DNA of 64,000 nt from Halomonas denitrificans (GCA_019800895.1 JAHVKF010000002.1:496001-560000), one strand, 5' to 3'. Positions 19,798 to 29,453 are shown, counted from the first letter of the stretch. A program made the numbers and translations. The notes: generated by a model not told the origin, from the letters alone.

Positions 19798-22308
19798 TCA
19801 ACGCATCTCCTGGAGCCGCTCCGGTTGCGGGACGGGCCGCGACTCCACGCGCCCGCTTTCCAGGATCGCCAATGCCTGTTCCGCGTCGCGCCTCAACGGG
19901 TCGTCGGCGGGAAGGTGGGCGCGACGGATGCCCACCGCTTCGTCGATCGCGCGGCGGGCCTCCTCGGCGCGGCCGGCGGCCGCCAGCGCGCGGCCGAGCC
20001 CCAGCAGGCTCCAGGCCAGATGGGGATGTCCCTCGGGCAGGCCCGCTCGCTGGATCTGCAGCGCCCGGCGATGCTCACGCTCGGCAGCGACCGGGTCGCC
20101 CTGGCGGAGCCGGAGCGTACCGATCTCGTTGTGTGCCACGGCCACCTGGAGATGGTCGTTACCGAGGGCCGCCATCAGATCGTCTCGCGCTCCGATAAGG
20201 AGATCTGCGGCAGACGCATGATCGCCGGACTCCCGCGTCGCGATGCCGAGATTGAGCTCGGCCTGTGCGATCCGGAAGTGCCCCGGTTCCAACCCGGCTC
20301 GCCGAACGGCCAGTGCTTCGGCAAGGAGGGACCGGGCCTCCTCGATCCCGCCGTAGTCCTTGAGCATCAGGCCGAGGTTGCTGAGCGTCTGTGCGAGGTC
20401 GGGATGACCGGGGGGCAGCAGGCTCCTGCGCATCGCAAGCGCCTCGCGAAACAGCGGTTCGGCCCGCTCGGGCCGGCCCTGAAGGTAGTGCATCAAGGCC
20501 AGGTTGCTGACGAGTGTTGCGGTTCGAGGACTTCCAAGGGTGAAGCCGGCCTCGGCGTCGGTCCGACGGCGCAATGGAATGGCCTCTTCCAGGGACGCGA
20601 TCGCTTCGTCGAAGCGGCCGAGGCGGTACAGCGCGGATCCGTAATCGTTCAGGCGGTCGGCCAGCAGCGCGGCATCCTCCGCGTCCCGCGACCGGGTCAG
20701 CGCCAGGCCCTCTTCCAATAGCGAAATGGCTTCGCCGGGGTGGCCGGACTGGGCCAGGGTGCGGCCGAGGCCGGACAGCGCACGCGCTCTTCGATCGCGA
20801 CTCCCGGGGCGGATCCGCTCGAGGATCTCCAGGTACCCCGCCTCGGCCTTTGCGAACGCGCCCGACAAGCGGTCGGTCTCGGCGCGTTCGATCATCAGGT
20901 CCAGCCGCTGATCATCCGAAACCGTATCAGCGGTCAGCGCCCGGTCCAGCAGCTGTCCGGCCCCTTCATAGTCTCCCAGGCGCTGGTAGGTACGACCGAG
21001 AATCGAAAGGAAGCGAGCCTGCACCGATGGTTCAAGCGACTCGGTGGCCAGCCCCTCGCGTCCGCGGTCGAGCAACTCCTTTGCCGTGAGGGCCTGGCCG
21101 GGCGAGCGGTCGGGATCGGCGCTGATGAAGACCTGCTCGAGGAAGGCCGCAAGTTGTCGTGCACTGTCGCGCTCGCGTTCGAAGCGCTCGGCCTGGAAGC
21201 GGGACACGACGCCGAAGCCGAGGACCAGAACCGCGACGGCGCACAGACCGGCCGTTGCCCAGGGGTGCCGCTGGACCCGCTTCAGGAAGCGATAGGCGAC
21301 GCCACCCCCACACGCTGACACCGGTTCCTTGCTGCGCCATCGCCGCAGGTCTTCGGCGAACGCGCCGGCGCTTTCATAGCGGTGATCCGGCGCACCGGCC
21401 GTGGCCCGCGCCGCGATCCGCTCCAGTTCCCGCGTCCCTCGCGTCCGGCCCGGCTCGGTCGATTCGATCAGGTTCTCGAGCATCCGGCCCAGCGCGAACA
21501 CGTCGCTGGCCGGTCGCGGGCGCCGCCCGTCACGAAGCTCGGGAGCGGCATAGGCCTCGGTCATGTAGCGAGCGCCCGACACCGGATCGGACCCGTCCAG
21601 CATGCGTGCAACGCCGAAATCGAGCAGGCGAACGCGGTCCTGCCCATCGACCATCACGTTGCCGGGCTTCAGGTCGCCGTGCACGACGAGATTGCGATGA
21701 GCGAAGGCAACCGCCTCGGCCAGCACTCGGAGCTGATCGACGCAGGCCTCGCGGTCGGCGGCATGCGCGCGGCACCAGTCATCGAAGCGTCGGCCTTCGA
21801 TGTATTCCATCGCGATCCAGGGTTGGCCTTCCTCGTCCACGCCTGCATCCAGCAGGGGCGCGATGTTCGGGTGGGCCAGCTCCGCGAGCAGGTCGCGCTC
21901 CCTGCGAATCCGCTCCCTGGCCTCGCCCGCGAGCAGCCCCGGCGGCATCAGTTTCAGCGCAACGGGCCGCTTGAGCTCGCCGTCGGCCTTGCGGGCAAGG
22001 AACACCGCACCCATGCCGCCGGTCGCCAGAAGGCGTTCCAGCCGATAGGGCCCGACCCGCCGGCCGGGCGCCCAGGCGGCGTCCAGTTCGGCCGCCAGTC
22101 CACGACCCAGCGATCGCTCGAGACCGTCGAAGAATCGGCTCGCCTCCGCTTGCCGGTCCAGCAGCGCGCGCAGTCGCGCCGCGCGTTCGGGCTGCGTCGC
22201 GGCCATCCGGTCCAGCGTCGCATGACGTTCGGCGTCCGCCAGTTCTTGCAGTCGCTCGAGCGCATCGAGCAGTTCGCGCAGCGCCGAATCGTCCGGACCG
22301 TTGCTCAT
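19798..22308 (-). CDS. serine/threonine protein kinase with TM helix and TPR repeats
   Basis: An 836-residue Hanks-type kinase. Residues 1-80 are a helical leader, about 85-330 the kinase (GGMG loop, VALK Lys119, HGDLKPGN 210-217, DFG 230-232, APE 255-257), about 352-368 one membrane helix, and about 400-830 an array of tetratricopeptide repeats. The usual HRD is HGD, a substitution common in bacterial kinases of this group. The ATG at 22308 overlaps the stop of the sigma-factor gene (4 bp), so the kinase is coupled to it. Coupled ECF-kinase pairs usually use phosphorylation to switch on the sigma factor. The kinase faces the cytosol. Confidence 0.88.
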   Translation of the reverse strand: MSNGPDDSALRELLDALERLQELADAERHATLDRMAATQPERAARLRALLDRQAEASRFFDGLERSLGRGLAAELDAAWAPGRRVGPYRLERLLATGGMGAVFLARKADGELKRPVALKLMPPGLLAGEARERIRRERDLLAELAHPNIAPLLDAGVDEEGQPWIAMEYIEGRRFDDWCRAHAADREACVDQLRVLAEAVAFAHRNLVVHGDLKPGNVMVDGQDRVRLLDFGVARMLDGSDPVSGARYMTEAYAAPELRDGRRPRPASDVFALGRMLENLIESTEPGRTRGTRELERIAARATAGAPDHRYESAGAFAEDLRRWRSKEPVSACGGGVAYRFLKRVQRHPWATAGLCAVAVLVLGFGVVSRFQAERFERERDSARQLAAFLEQVFISADPDRSPGQALTAKELLDRGREGLATESLEPSVQARFLSILGRTYQRLGDYEGAGQLLDRALTADTVSDDQRLDLMIERAETDRLSGAFAKAEAGYLEILERIRPGSRDRRARALSGLGRTLAQSGHPGEAISLLEEGLALTRSRDAEDAALLADRLNDYGSALYRLGRFDEAIASLEEAIPLRRRTDAEAGFTLGSPRTATLVSNLALMHYLQGRPERAEPLFREALAMRRSLLPPGHPDLAQTLSNLGLMLKDYGGIEEARSLLAEALAVRRAGLEPGHFRIAQAELNLGIATRESGDHASAADLLIGARDDLMAALGNDHLQVAVAHNEIGTLRLRQGDPVAAEREHRRALQIQRAGLPEGHPHLAWSLLGLGRALAAAGRAEEARRAIDEAVGIRRAHLPADDPLRRDAEQALAILESGRVESRPVPQPERLQEMR

Positions 22309-22895
22309 CCGTCCGGGGCCAATCGCTCGTGCAGCAGCGTGCAGGCCAGCGACCAGCGCCGCTTGATCGTCGCCGGGGACCGCTCCAGCAACGCCGACAG
22401 CTCCTCGACGGTCAGCCCGCCGAAGATCCGTAGGTGGACCAGCTCGCCCAGGTCGGAGTCGGCACGGCTCAAGGCATCCAGGGCCTCGTCCAGGGCCAGC
22501 AACTCTTCGCTGCGCTCGGACGAGACCAGCTCCAGCGCCGCATCCCCGACCCGCCGCAGGTGACCGCCGTGCCTCACCGCCTGCGCGCGGCGCGCGTTGT
22601 CGATCAGTACGCTGCGCATTGCACGCGCCGCGGTCCGGTAGAAGTGCAGCGGATGTTCGGGCTCGCTGCCCGATGCGTGGGTCAGGCGCTCGTAGGCCTC
22701 GTGCACGACGCTGGTCGTGCCGGGCCCTTCGGGGTTGTGGAACCGCCTGCGCTGGGAATGGGCCAGGGTGCGCAGCTCGTCGTACAGGCGGGGAAACCAG
22801 TCGGAGGTCCAGTCGATCGCGTCTTCCGGGGCCCCCTCCGGCGCCCCGTCGTTCGGATCTGAGCCGCTGCGCGCGGATTCCTCGTAATTGCTCAT
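22305..22895 (-). CDS. ECF-type RNA polymerase sigma factor
   Basis: A 196-residue ECF sigma factor with sigma-2 (DWFPRLYDELRTLAHSQRRR to RAMRSVLIDNARR) and sigma-4 helix-turn-helix (FGGLTVEELSALLERSPATIKRRW) regions. It resembles the ECF group linked to Ser/Thr kinases (the TIGR02999-like set) rather than to anti-sigma factors, and here the kinase gene overlaps its stop. No obvious anti-sigma gene lies nearby. The divergent gene 145 bp away, encoding an exported propeller protein, is a candidate target. Confidence 0.88.
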   Translation of the reverse strand: MSNYEESARSGSDPNDGAPEGAPEDAIDWTSDWFPRLYDELRTLAHSQRRRFHNPEGPGTTSVVHEAYERLTHASGSEPEHPLHFYRTAARAMRSVLIDNARRAQAVRHGGHLRRVGDAALELVSSERSEELLALDEALDALSRADSDLGELVHLRIFGGLTVEELSALLERSPATIKRRWSLACTLLHERLAPDG

Positions 22896-23039
22896 GAAAG
22901 GGGAGCCGTGTCGATCGTCGACGCGACGCGGCTCGGAGCCAGTGTGCCAAAGCCTCCGGTGCTTGTCACCGGGTCCGGCGTCCGAGGCCTGCGTGCCGCC
23001 GCCCCGTCAGGAATCTCGCGATCGACCCGGAGACCGAAC

Positions 23040-25214
23040 ATGACCGCCATCGCCCGACCGACAAGACCGCTGCTGCCCGTCCTCCTGGCCCTGCTGCATC
23101 TTCCCGCGCTGCACGCCGGCACCCTGGGCGAATCGTGGTTCGAGTACGCGCGCATCGCGATGAGCGGCCAGGAGGTCAATGCCAACTTCGGGACGTCGAT
23201 CGCGATGACCGGAGAATGGGCGGTCGTCGGCGCGCCCTTCGACGACAACGGGCCACAGGACGTCGGCCGCATCGAATTCTGGCAACGCGTTCCGGGCCAG
23301 GGCACCTGGGTCCGGCGCGACATCGTCTACCCCCTCGGGGCCACCAGCACCGACCTCTTCGGCGAGGATGTGGATATCGACGGCGACTTCGCCGTGGCCA
23401 CGGCCAGGGGCCTGGATTGGTTCGACGCCGAGTTCGCCGGCGCAGCGATCGTGCTCCAGCGCAGCGGATCGTCGTGGAGCGTGGACGGTCAGCTCGTCGA
23501 TCCGGACGGCTTCGCAGAGTTCATGGGGTACGCCGACGACGTCGCCATCGGAGGCGACACGGTCGCCGTCGCGTACAACAGCGCAACCGGGGGTGGACTG
23601 CAGCGCGGCAAGGTCGACCTGTTCGTCAACGGCCCCGGCTGGGCGCATGTCCAGACCATTTACGGCACCGTCGACGGCCGGCGAATCCCCGACGACCTCG
23701 ACATCGAAGGCGACACGCTGGTCTTCAGCGACGACTCGGCCAACGGCTTTCTCGGAGAGGTCTACGTCTATCAGAGAAGCGGCGGCACGTTCTCGCTGGC
23801 CCAGACCCTGGCCCCGCAGAGCCCGACCCCGGGTTCGTTCGGTTACGAGCTGGCGCTGAAGGGCGACCGCCTGGCCGTCATCGCGGTCGACTGGATCGAG
23901 ATCTTCGAGCGGGTCGCCGGCACCTGGCAGCACCTGCAGAGCATCAACGTGCCGGGCATCCGCCTCGGCACGGCCAATTCGAACGGGGAAACGCTGGCGT
24001 TCAGCGGCGACCGGATCCATGCGATTCGCGACGGCACCGGCGACGTGCTGTCGTTCCTCTGGGACGGCAGCCAGTACCAGCCCGAGGCCGATATCGTCAC
24101 GCCCAGCGAAGCCACGAACCTGGCCTCGGCGCTCGGCACCAGGCTGCTGGTCGGCCATCCGTTCGAAAGCAGCGGGCGCGGCCGGGTCGACGTCTACCAG
24201 TACGCGCTCAATACCGCCACGTCGATCGACGTCAGCCCCTCGCCGTCGGTCAGTGGCAGCTCGACGACCATCTCCGTGACCGTTGCCTCCGATAGTTTCA
24301 CGCCGATGGGGCGCGTGTTCATCGAGCGCGACGACGGCGGCTTCCTGTGCACCATCGCACCGCTGCTCGGCGGTTCCGGTTCCTGTACCAGCCCGGTCGG
24401 ACTGCCCGGCGACTACGAACTCGTCGCCCGCTACGATGCGGACCTCGGCTTCGTCGACAGCGTGTCCGCGCCCTTCCCGCACACGGTGCTGCCGGCCCCG
24501 ACCACCACGACCATCACCTCGGACTCGCCCGATCCATCGCCGGGCGGCACGCCGATCGTCGTGACCTACTCCGTCGCCGCCGAAGAACAGCGCGGAAGCC
24601 ACCCCGCCGGCGATCCCCCGCCGGTGCCCACGGGCAACGTGACCGTCGGCGACGGCGTCGACAGCTGCGTCGGTACCGTCGCGGACGGCCAGTGCACGAT
24701 CGTGCTGAACACGCCCGGCAACCGCAACCTGGTCGCCAGCTACGAAGGCGACAGCCTGTTCGCCGCCAGCAGCTCCCCGCCGGAGCCCCATGCGGTGGTC
24801 ATCGCTGCCGACCTGGCGATCGACAAGCGCCAGTGCAGCGGCCTGACTCGGCCCGAGGCCACACACCGGTTCCTGCTGCGGATCTCCAACAACGGCCCCA
24901 GTACCGCCGAGTCCACCGAGGTGGTCGACGAACTTCCGTTCGACATGGCCTTCGTGCAAGCCTCACCGGGCTGTAGCGAAACGGCCGGCGTCGTGACCTG
25001 CACGCTCGGCGACCTGGTAGCGGGAGAATCGGTCGAGCGGGTGATCGAAGTTCTGGTCTCGGCCGATCCGGAGCCGACCATGATCAACTCGGCCAGCGTC
25101 AGCAGCCTGATCGACGACCCGAGCCTCGGCAACAACAGCGACGTGACCGTGACCGTTCGCCTGGATGCGCTGCTGAGCGCGGACGGCTTCGAGTTCTGCG
25201 GCGAGTCGCCCTGA
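23040..25214 (+). CDS. exported FG-GAP-like beta-propeller protein with Ig-like and DUF11 domains
   Basis: A 724-residue secreted or surface protein. The ATG at 23040 is chosen: it follows GGAG and opens a signal peptide (TRPLLPVLLALLHLPALHA). Residues about 30-370 form FG-GAP/integrin-alpha-like blades (GTSIAMTGEWAVVGAPFDDN is the blade type, repeated with variations), then two Ig-like (Big_3_5) modules around 380-560, and a DUF11 domain (about 575-705, ending in DDPSLGNNSDVTVTV). The C-terminus is LLSADGFEFCGESP, a short motif discussed in the findings. Probably adhesive or structural. Confidence 0.8.
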   Translation: MTAIARPTRPLLPVLLALLHLPALHAGTLGESWFEYARIAMSGQEVNANFGTSIAMTGEWAVVGAPFDDNGPQDVGRIEFWQRVPGQGTWVRRDIVYPLGATSTDLFGEDVDIDGDFAVATARGLDWFDAEFAGAAIVLQRSGSSWSVDGQLVDPDGFAEFMGYADDVAIGGDTVAVAYNSATGGGLQRGKVDLFVNGPGWAHVQTIYGTVDGRRIPDDLDIEGDTLVFSDDSANGFLGEVYVYQRSGGTFSLAQTLAPQSPTPGSFGYELALKGDRLAVIAVDWIEIFERVAGTWQHLQSINVPGIRLGTANSNGETLAFSGDRIHAIRDGTGDVLSFLWDGSQYQPEADIVTPSEATNLASALGTRLLVGHPFESSGRGRVDVYQYALNTATSIDVSPSPSVSGSSTTISVTVASDSFTPMGRVFIERDDGGFLCTIAPLLGGSGSCTSPVGLPGDYELVARYDADLGFVDSVSAPFPHTVLPAPTTTTITSDSPDPSPGGTPIVVTYSVAAEEQRGSHPAGDPPPVPTGNVTVGDGVDSCVGTVADGQCTIVLNTPGNRNLVASYEGDSLFAASSSPPEPHAVVIAADLAIDKRQCSGLTRPEATHRFLLRISNNGPSTAESTEVVDELPFDMAFVQASPGCSETAGVVTCTLGDLVAGESVERVIEVLVSADPEPTMINSASVSSLIDDPSLGNNSDVTVTVRLDALLSADGFEFCGESP

Positions 25215-25292
25215 CCGTTCGGAACAAGGCGCCTTTACTTCGGTGCGCGAGGCCTGCACCATCGATGCGTCGTCACGAACGGGGTTCAATGC

Positions 25293-25832
25293 ATGCTGCG
25301 ATCAGGAACCGATCTACCAGGAGGGCGGACTCTCGGAGCACGGTTGCTCGCCTCCGTGTTGCTGTTGCTGCTGGCTTCGGGCGCGCAGGGGCAGACCAGC
25401 GCCGCGGAGGGCTGCAGCACGGTTCGCGTGTATCCCTTCCCGCTCAATGCCGAGCGGCCGCTGACGGCACAGGTCCACCGGCTTTGCAACCAGTCGACCA
25501 CGTTTCTCGAAACGGTGACCGCGCAGGTCACCGGCGAAACGATCCGGATCGGGACGACCTGCCGGTTCAGCCCGTTGCCGACGATCAGCTGCCAGATCGG
25601 CCAGGTGGAGATCGGGGCCCTGGACGCCGGGACCTACACGGTCGAGGTCGTCGACGAAGAAAGCAGCAACCTGCTGTTCAGCGATTCGCTGACCGTCGGT
25701 CGGGTGACGTCGGTGCCGACGCTGCCCGCGTCCGGGATGGCCGTGGCCGCGCTGGCGCTGCTCGCCTTCGGGCTGCTGGCCTTGCGCCGCGGTCAGGCCG
25801 GCCGCAGCCGCTTCTCGAACAGACGCTCGTAG
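25293..25832 (+). CDS. exported protein with IPTL-CTERM-type sorting tail
   Basis: A 179-residue protein: N-terminal signal (LLASVLLLLLASGAQGQ), a central beta-rich domain with three to four Cys (EGCSTVRVYPFPLNAERP..., TCRFSPLPTISCQIGQVE), and a C-terminus of VPTLPASGMAVAALALLAFG followed by LLALRRGQAGRS. This is the layout of IPTL-CTERM tails (short motif, one helix, basic end), recognised by an exosortase/archaeosortase-like system in other proteobacteria; no sortase is in the window. Its last 40 bp overlap the convergent sulfotransferase gene. Confidence 0.75.
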   Translation: MLRSGTDLPGGRTLGARLLASVLLLLLASGAQGQTSAAEGCSTVRVYPFPLNAERPLTAQVHRLCNQSTTFLETVTAQVTGETIRIGTTCRFSPLPTISCQIGQVEIGALDAGTYTVEVVDEESSNLLFSDSLTVGRVTSVPTLPASGMAVAALALLAFGLLALRRGQAGRSRFSNRRS

Positions 25833-26539
25833 CTCGGCACGCAGCAGGCCGCGACGTCGGCCGCTTCGCCGTCGAGACGCGGCGGTTCGGCCGGCGGCGG
25901 GCCGAAGCCCGTCGATCTCCACACCGCGTCGTACCAGTGCGGCGCCCACAGGCCGTCGGTCTCGCGCGGACCCTCGGGCCAGCGCAGCATGCGATTCGTG
26001 AACTCGATACCCAGCCGGTCGCACAACGCGCGAAGGTGGCCTTCCGGGTCGCGCAGGAACTCGCCGGAGTCGATGATCGGGGGGTCCTGGCCCAGCTCCT
26101 GGGTGACGAAGCGGTACAGCGCCCACTGCTGCGGGACGCCGATCGCCTCGTCGGACACCGTGTCGCGCTTGTTCAGGTACGACGCGACCACGGCCCGCGG
26201 ATCGCGGATCAGGAAGGCGTGGGTGAAGCCGCCTAGCCATTCCGCGTCGAGCATCGGCGGCAGCAGGTGGTGGGTCATGTGCTTCTGGTACCAGACGGCC
26301 CGGCTGGCGGGCACCGGGCCCGCCAGCGTTCGCCAGACGACCCGCCAGTCGGTCTCCATCGCCTCGATGATCTCGTCGGCCATCGGGTGCGACTCGCCGC
26401 TGGCCTCCAGCCAGGCGCCGTAGAGCGGTTCGTCGGTCACGGCCGTGTCGGGCCGGTTCTCGAACGCGCGCATCATCGCCGTGGAGATGTTGCGCGGCCC
26501 GGACCACATGGCGATGCGGAGTGGGTTCTTCGCGGTCAT
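25793..26539 (-). CDS. sulfotransferase-like family protein
   Basis: A 248-residue P-loop protein of the sulfotransferase clan: MWSGPRNISTAMMRAFENR is the 5'-phosphosulfate loop, HAFLIRDPRAVVASYLNKR the 3'-phosphate-binding region, and IIDSGEFLRDPEGHLRALCDRL the later conserved helix. PAPS-dependent sulfation of a small molecule is the family reaction, but members near aminotransferases may do other chemistry. It precedes, on the same strand, a class IV aminotransferase; this gene pairing occurs in other proteobacteria, though here a repeat array separates the two. Confidence 0.8.
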   Translation of the reverse strand: MTAKNPLRIAMWSGPRNISTAMMRAFENRPDTAVTDEPLYGAWLEASGESHPMADEIIEAMETDWRVVWRTLAGPVPASRAVWYQKHMTHHLLPPMLDAEWLGGFTHAFLIRDPRAVVASYLNKRDTVSDEAIGVPQQWALYRFVTQELGQDPPIIDSGEFLRDPEGHLRALCDRLGIEFTNRMLRWPEGPRETDGLWAPHWYDAVWRSTGFGPPPAEPPRLDGEAADVAACCVPSYERLFEKRLRPA

Positions 26540-26580
26540 CGGATCGCGTCCTCGCGGCGAGCCTCGACGATCAGATTTCC

Positions 26581-27120
26581 GTCGTCCCGGACTTGATCCG
26601 GGATCCAGCGACTCCGGCCTGCGTTGCTGAAAGTCACTGGGCCCCGGATCGGTGTCCGGGGCGACGGAATCGAGAGCTCGATCATCGCCCCGCGTCCACG
26701 ACCCTTGGCGGACGCCGACTCCTCCGCCCTGTCGACCCGGGCTCGATCCGGGATCCAGCGACTCCGGCCTGCGATGCTGAAAGTCACTGGGCCCCGGCTC
26801 GGGCGCCGGGGCGACGGAATCGGAAGCTCGATCATCGTCCCGCGTCCACGACCCTTGGCGGACGCCGACTCCTCCGCCCTGTCGACCCGGGCTCGATCCG
26901 GGATCCAGTGACTCCGGCCTGCGATGCTGAAAGTCATTGGGCCGCGGCTCGGTGTCCGGGGCGACGGAATCGGAAGCTCGATCATCGTCCCGCGTCCACG
27001 ACCCGTGGCGGACGACGACACCTCCACCCTGTCGTCCCGGGCTCGATCCGGGATCCAGCGACCTGGAATGTCGACCGTGAACGTCGCTGGGCCCCGGCTC
27101 GGGGGCCGGGACGACGGATC
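26581..27120. repeat. four-unit 150-bp tandem array of palindromic repeats
   Basis: Units begin at about 26581, 26731, 26881 and 27031 (the shared GGATCCAG falls at 26601, 26751, 26901 and 27051, an exact 150-bp period). The last unit is truncated near 27120. Each unit holds a short palindrome (CCCGGGCTCGATCCGGG) and a longer one (GGGCCCCGG...CCGGGGCG) flanking a less conserved spacer. Because 150 is divisible by three, frames stay open through it on both strands, but these carry no domain and are not genes. It fills the whole gap between the sulfotransferase and aminotransferase genes. Confidence 0.93.
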
Positions 27121-27131
27121 ATGGAAATCGG

Positions 27132-28016
27132 TCATGCCGCTGCCTCCTTGTCCAACAACTCGGCATACAACTGCTGCAACCGCTCGGTCACCGGCCCCCG
27201 TTTCCCGCTGCCGATGGTGCGCCCATCGACGACGCCGACCGGCTTGAGCCCCGACAGCGTGCCGGTGACGAACGCCTCGTCGGCCGCGTAGACGTCGGTC
27301 AACGTGAAGGTGGTCGCGGCATGCGGAATGTCGTGAGCCGCGCACAGCTCGAGCACGTGACCACGGGTGATGCCGCCGAGGCAATAGCGACCGTCGGAGG
27401 TCATGACGGTGCCGTTCCTGACGATGAAGAAATGGGTGGAGTTGCAGGTCGCGACGAAACCGTCCGGGTCGAGCATCAGCGCCTCGTCGGCACCGGCCAC
27501 CGCGCCCTGGATGCAGGCCAGGATGCAGTTCAGCTTGCTGTGGCTGTTGAGGCCCGGGTCCTGCACGTCCGGCGCGCCGCGTCGCACGTGCACGGTAAAC
27601 AGGTCCAGCGGCGTCGTCCGTGCGGCCTCGGTCACGGGATGGTGGCCGGGGATGATCACCAGCGTCGGCCCGCCGGCCACCAGGCGCGGGTCCTGGTACG
27701 GCTCACGGCGCACGCCACGGGTCAGCATGATCCGCAGATGGGCATCGTCGACCAGGCCGTTTCCGGCGATCACCCGCTGCACCGCATCGACCAGCGCGCT
27801 TCGATCCGGAATCCCGGCCATGAACAGGGCCTTCGCGCCTTCCATCAGGCGGTCGATGTGCGCAGCCAGGAAGGCCGGCCGGCCGCCGACCACACGCACA
27901 CCCTCCCAGACGCCGTCGCCGAGCACGAAGCCCGAGTCGAACACCGAGACCTTCGCCTCGTTCTCCGCCACGAGTTCGCCGTTGATCCAGATCCGGTAGC
28001 CGTCGTTCCGCGTCAT
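27132..28016 (-). CDS. class IV aminotransferase (branched-chain / D-amino-acid type)
   Basis: A 294-residue PLP enzyme of fold type IV. The start of the family is clear (IWINGELVAENEAKVSVFDSG), the PLP Lys sits in LNSHSKLNCI, and FVATCNSTHFFIVRNGTV plus GGITRGHVLELC form the cofactor-phosphate site. It could be a branched-chain aminotransferase, a D-amino-acid transaminase or an aminodeoxychorismate lyase; the sequence alone does not settle it, though the length fits the first two. The stop lies 12 bp from the repeat array. Confidence 0.88.
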   Translation of the reverse strand: MTRNDGYRIWINGELVAENEAKVSVFDSGFVLGDGVWEGVRVVGGRPAFLAAHIDRLMEGAKALFMAGIPDRSALVDAVQRVIAGNGLVDDAHLRIMLTRGVRREPYQDPRLVAGGPTLVIIPGHHPVTEAARTTPLDLFTVHVRRGAPDVQDPGLNSHSKLNCILACIQGAVAGADEALMLDPDGFVATCNSTHFFIVRNGTVMTSDGRYCLGGITRGHVLELCAAHDIPHAATTFTLTDVYAADEAFVTGTLSGLKPVGVVDGRTIGSGKRGPVTERLQQLYAELLDKEAAA

Positions 28017-28121
28017 CGCGCGCCCTCCCAGTCCCGTTCACGACGCGTCGAGTGTAGCCGGGATGACGGGCGGCGAGCGGCTGGGGCAGAATGGCGATCG
28101 GCCCCGTCCACGGAAATCCCG

Positions 28122-29453
28122 ATGCCTCGCACGCTGCTGTCTGCCGCGCTCGTCCTCCTGTTCGTTTCGACTGCGATCGCCTCGCCCGGCGACCCCGGCC
28201 GCGCGGTGCTCGATCCGCGCGAGCGTCCCGCGGTCGAGAACGCCATCGTTGCCGATCGCCTGGCCAACCTCCTGCCGGAGCTGATGGCCGAAACCGCCAT
28301 CGACCTCTGGCTGGTGCTGAACCGGGAATACGCCGAGGACCCGGTCTACTTCACGCTGGTGCCCCAGCCGAGCTTCGCCGCGCGGCGCACCACCATGCTG
28401 CTGTTCCACCGCCAGGACGACGGCAGCGTGCAGCCGATGACGGTCAACCGCTACCCGCTGGGGGAGCCGTATGAATCGAAGTGGTCCGGGGGCGACCTCG
28501 AGGCGCAGTGGCAGGCGCTCGGCGAGCTCATCGGCGAACTCGATCCCGAGCGGATCGGCATCAACGTCTCGAGCACCTGGCCGGAGGCCGACGGCCTGAC
28601 CCACGGTCTTCACCGCAAGCTTGTCGCCGCGCTGCCCGATGGGTTCGAGGACCGGCTGGTCTCGGCCGAGGACCTGGTCGTGCGCTGGTTCGAGACCCGC
28701 ACGAAGCAGGAACAGGATCTGTACGCGCACGTCGTCGGCCTGGCTCGCGGCGTGATCGCCGAGGCCTTTTCCAACCGCGTCATCACTCCGGGCGTGACCA
28801 CGACCGACGACGTCGCCTGGTACATCCGTCAGCGCTACGAATCGATGGGCCTGCCGATCTGGTTCATGCCCTACGTCAACATCCAGCGGCGAGGCCAGGA
28901 GTGCACGGCAGAGTCAGCCTTCTGCGGCGTCGAGGGCACGATCCAGCGCGGCGACGTGCTGCACACGGACGTCGGCATCTGCTACCTGAAGCTGTGCACC
29001 GACACGCAGGAAATGGGCTACGTACTCCGCCTGGGCGAAGACGAGGTCCCGGACGACCTGAAGAAGGCGCTGGCCGAGGGCAACCGCTGGCAGGACCTGC
29101 TGACCGCCGAGTTCGAGGTCGGCCGCACCGGCAACGAGGTCCTGGCTGCGGCGCAGGCCGTGATGGACGACCAGCGCTGGGCCTACAACGTCTATACCCA
29201 TCCGATCGGCTTCGTCGGCCACGGCCCGGGCGCGACGATCGGCATGTGGGACCTGCCCGGTGCGGTGCCGAACACCGGCGACTGGCCGCTCTACGCGAAC
29301 ACCGGTTTCTCGATCGAAGGCAACATCGCGCTGCCCCTCGAGCGATGGGACGGCCAGCACGTGCAGATCAAGCTCGAGCAGACTTCGATCTTCGACGGCG
29401 AGCGGGTGATCTACGCGGCCGGGCGCCAGACCGAGTGGCACGTGGTCCGCTAG
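28122..29453 (+). CDS. exported M24-family metallopeptidase (Xaa-Pro aminopeptidase-like)
   Basis: A 443-residue pita-bread peptidase. The ATG at 28122 opens a signal peptide (MPRTLLSAALVLLFVSTAIA), so the enzyme acts in the periplasm or outside. Residues about 30-190 form the creatinase-like N-terminal domain and 195-440 the catalytic domain. The metal ligands are visible as Asp in LHTDVGICY, Asp in KLCTDTQEMG, His in GFVGHGPGATIG, Glu in SIEGNIAL and Glu in QIKLEQT. The expected role is removal of residues before proline, or a related amide hydrolysis. Confidence 0.86.
   Translation: MPRTLLSAALVLLFVSTAIASPGDPGRAVLDPRERPAVENAIVADRLANLLPELMAETAIDLWLVLNREYAEDPVYFTLVPQPSFAARRTTMLLFHRQDDGSVQPMTVNRYPLGEPYESKWSGGDLEAQWQALGELIGELDPERIGINVSSTWPEADGLTHGLHRKLVAALPDGFEDRLVSAEDLVVRWFETRTKQEQDLYAHVVGLARGVIAEAFSNRVITPGVTTTDDVAWYIRQRYESMGLPIWFMPYVNIQRRGQECTAESAFCGVEGTIQRGDVLHTDVGICYLKLCTDTQEMGYVLRLGEDEVPDDLKKALAEGNRWQDLLTAEFEVGRTGNEVLAAAQAVMDDQRWAYNVYTHPIGFVGHGPGATIGMWDLPGAVPNTGDWPLYANTGFSIEGNIALPLERWDGQHVQIKLEQTSIFDGERVIYAAGRQTEWHVVR

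Noticed and set aside
26581-27120. CRISPR array
   Set aside because: Repeat unit is 150 bp with near-identical spacers and internal palindromes, and there are no cas genes.
26521-27384. Open frames on both strands over the 150-bp array
   Set aside because: They exist because the repeat period is a multiple of three. They translate the same palindromes repeatedly and have no ribosome site or domain.
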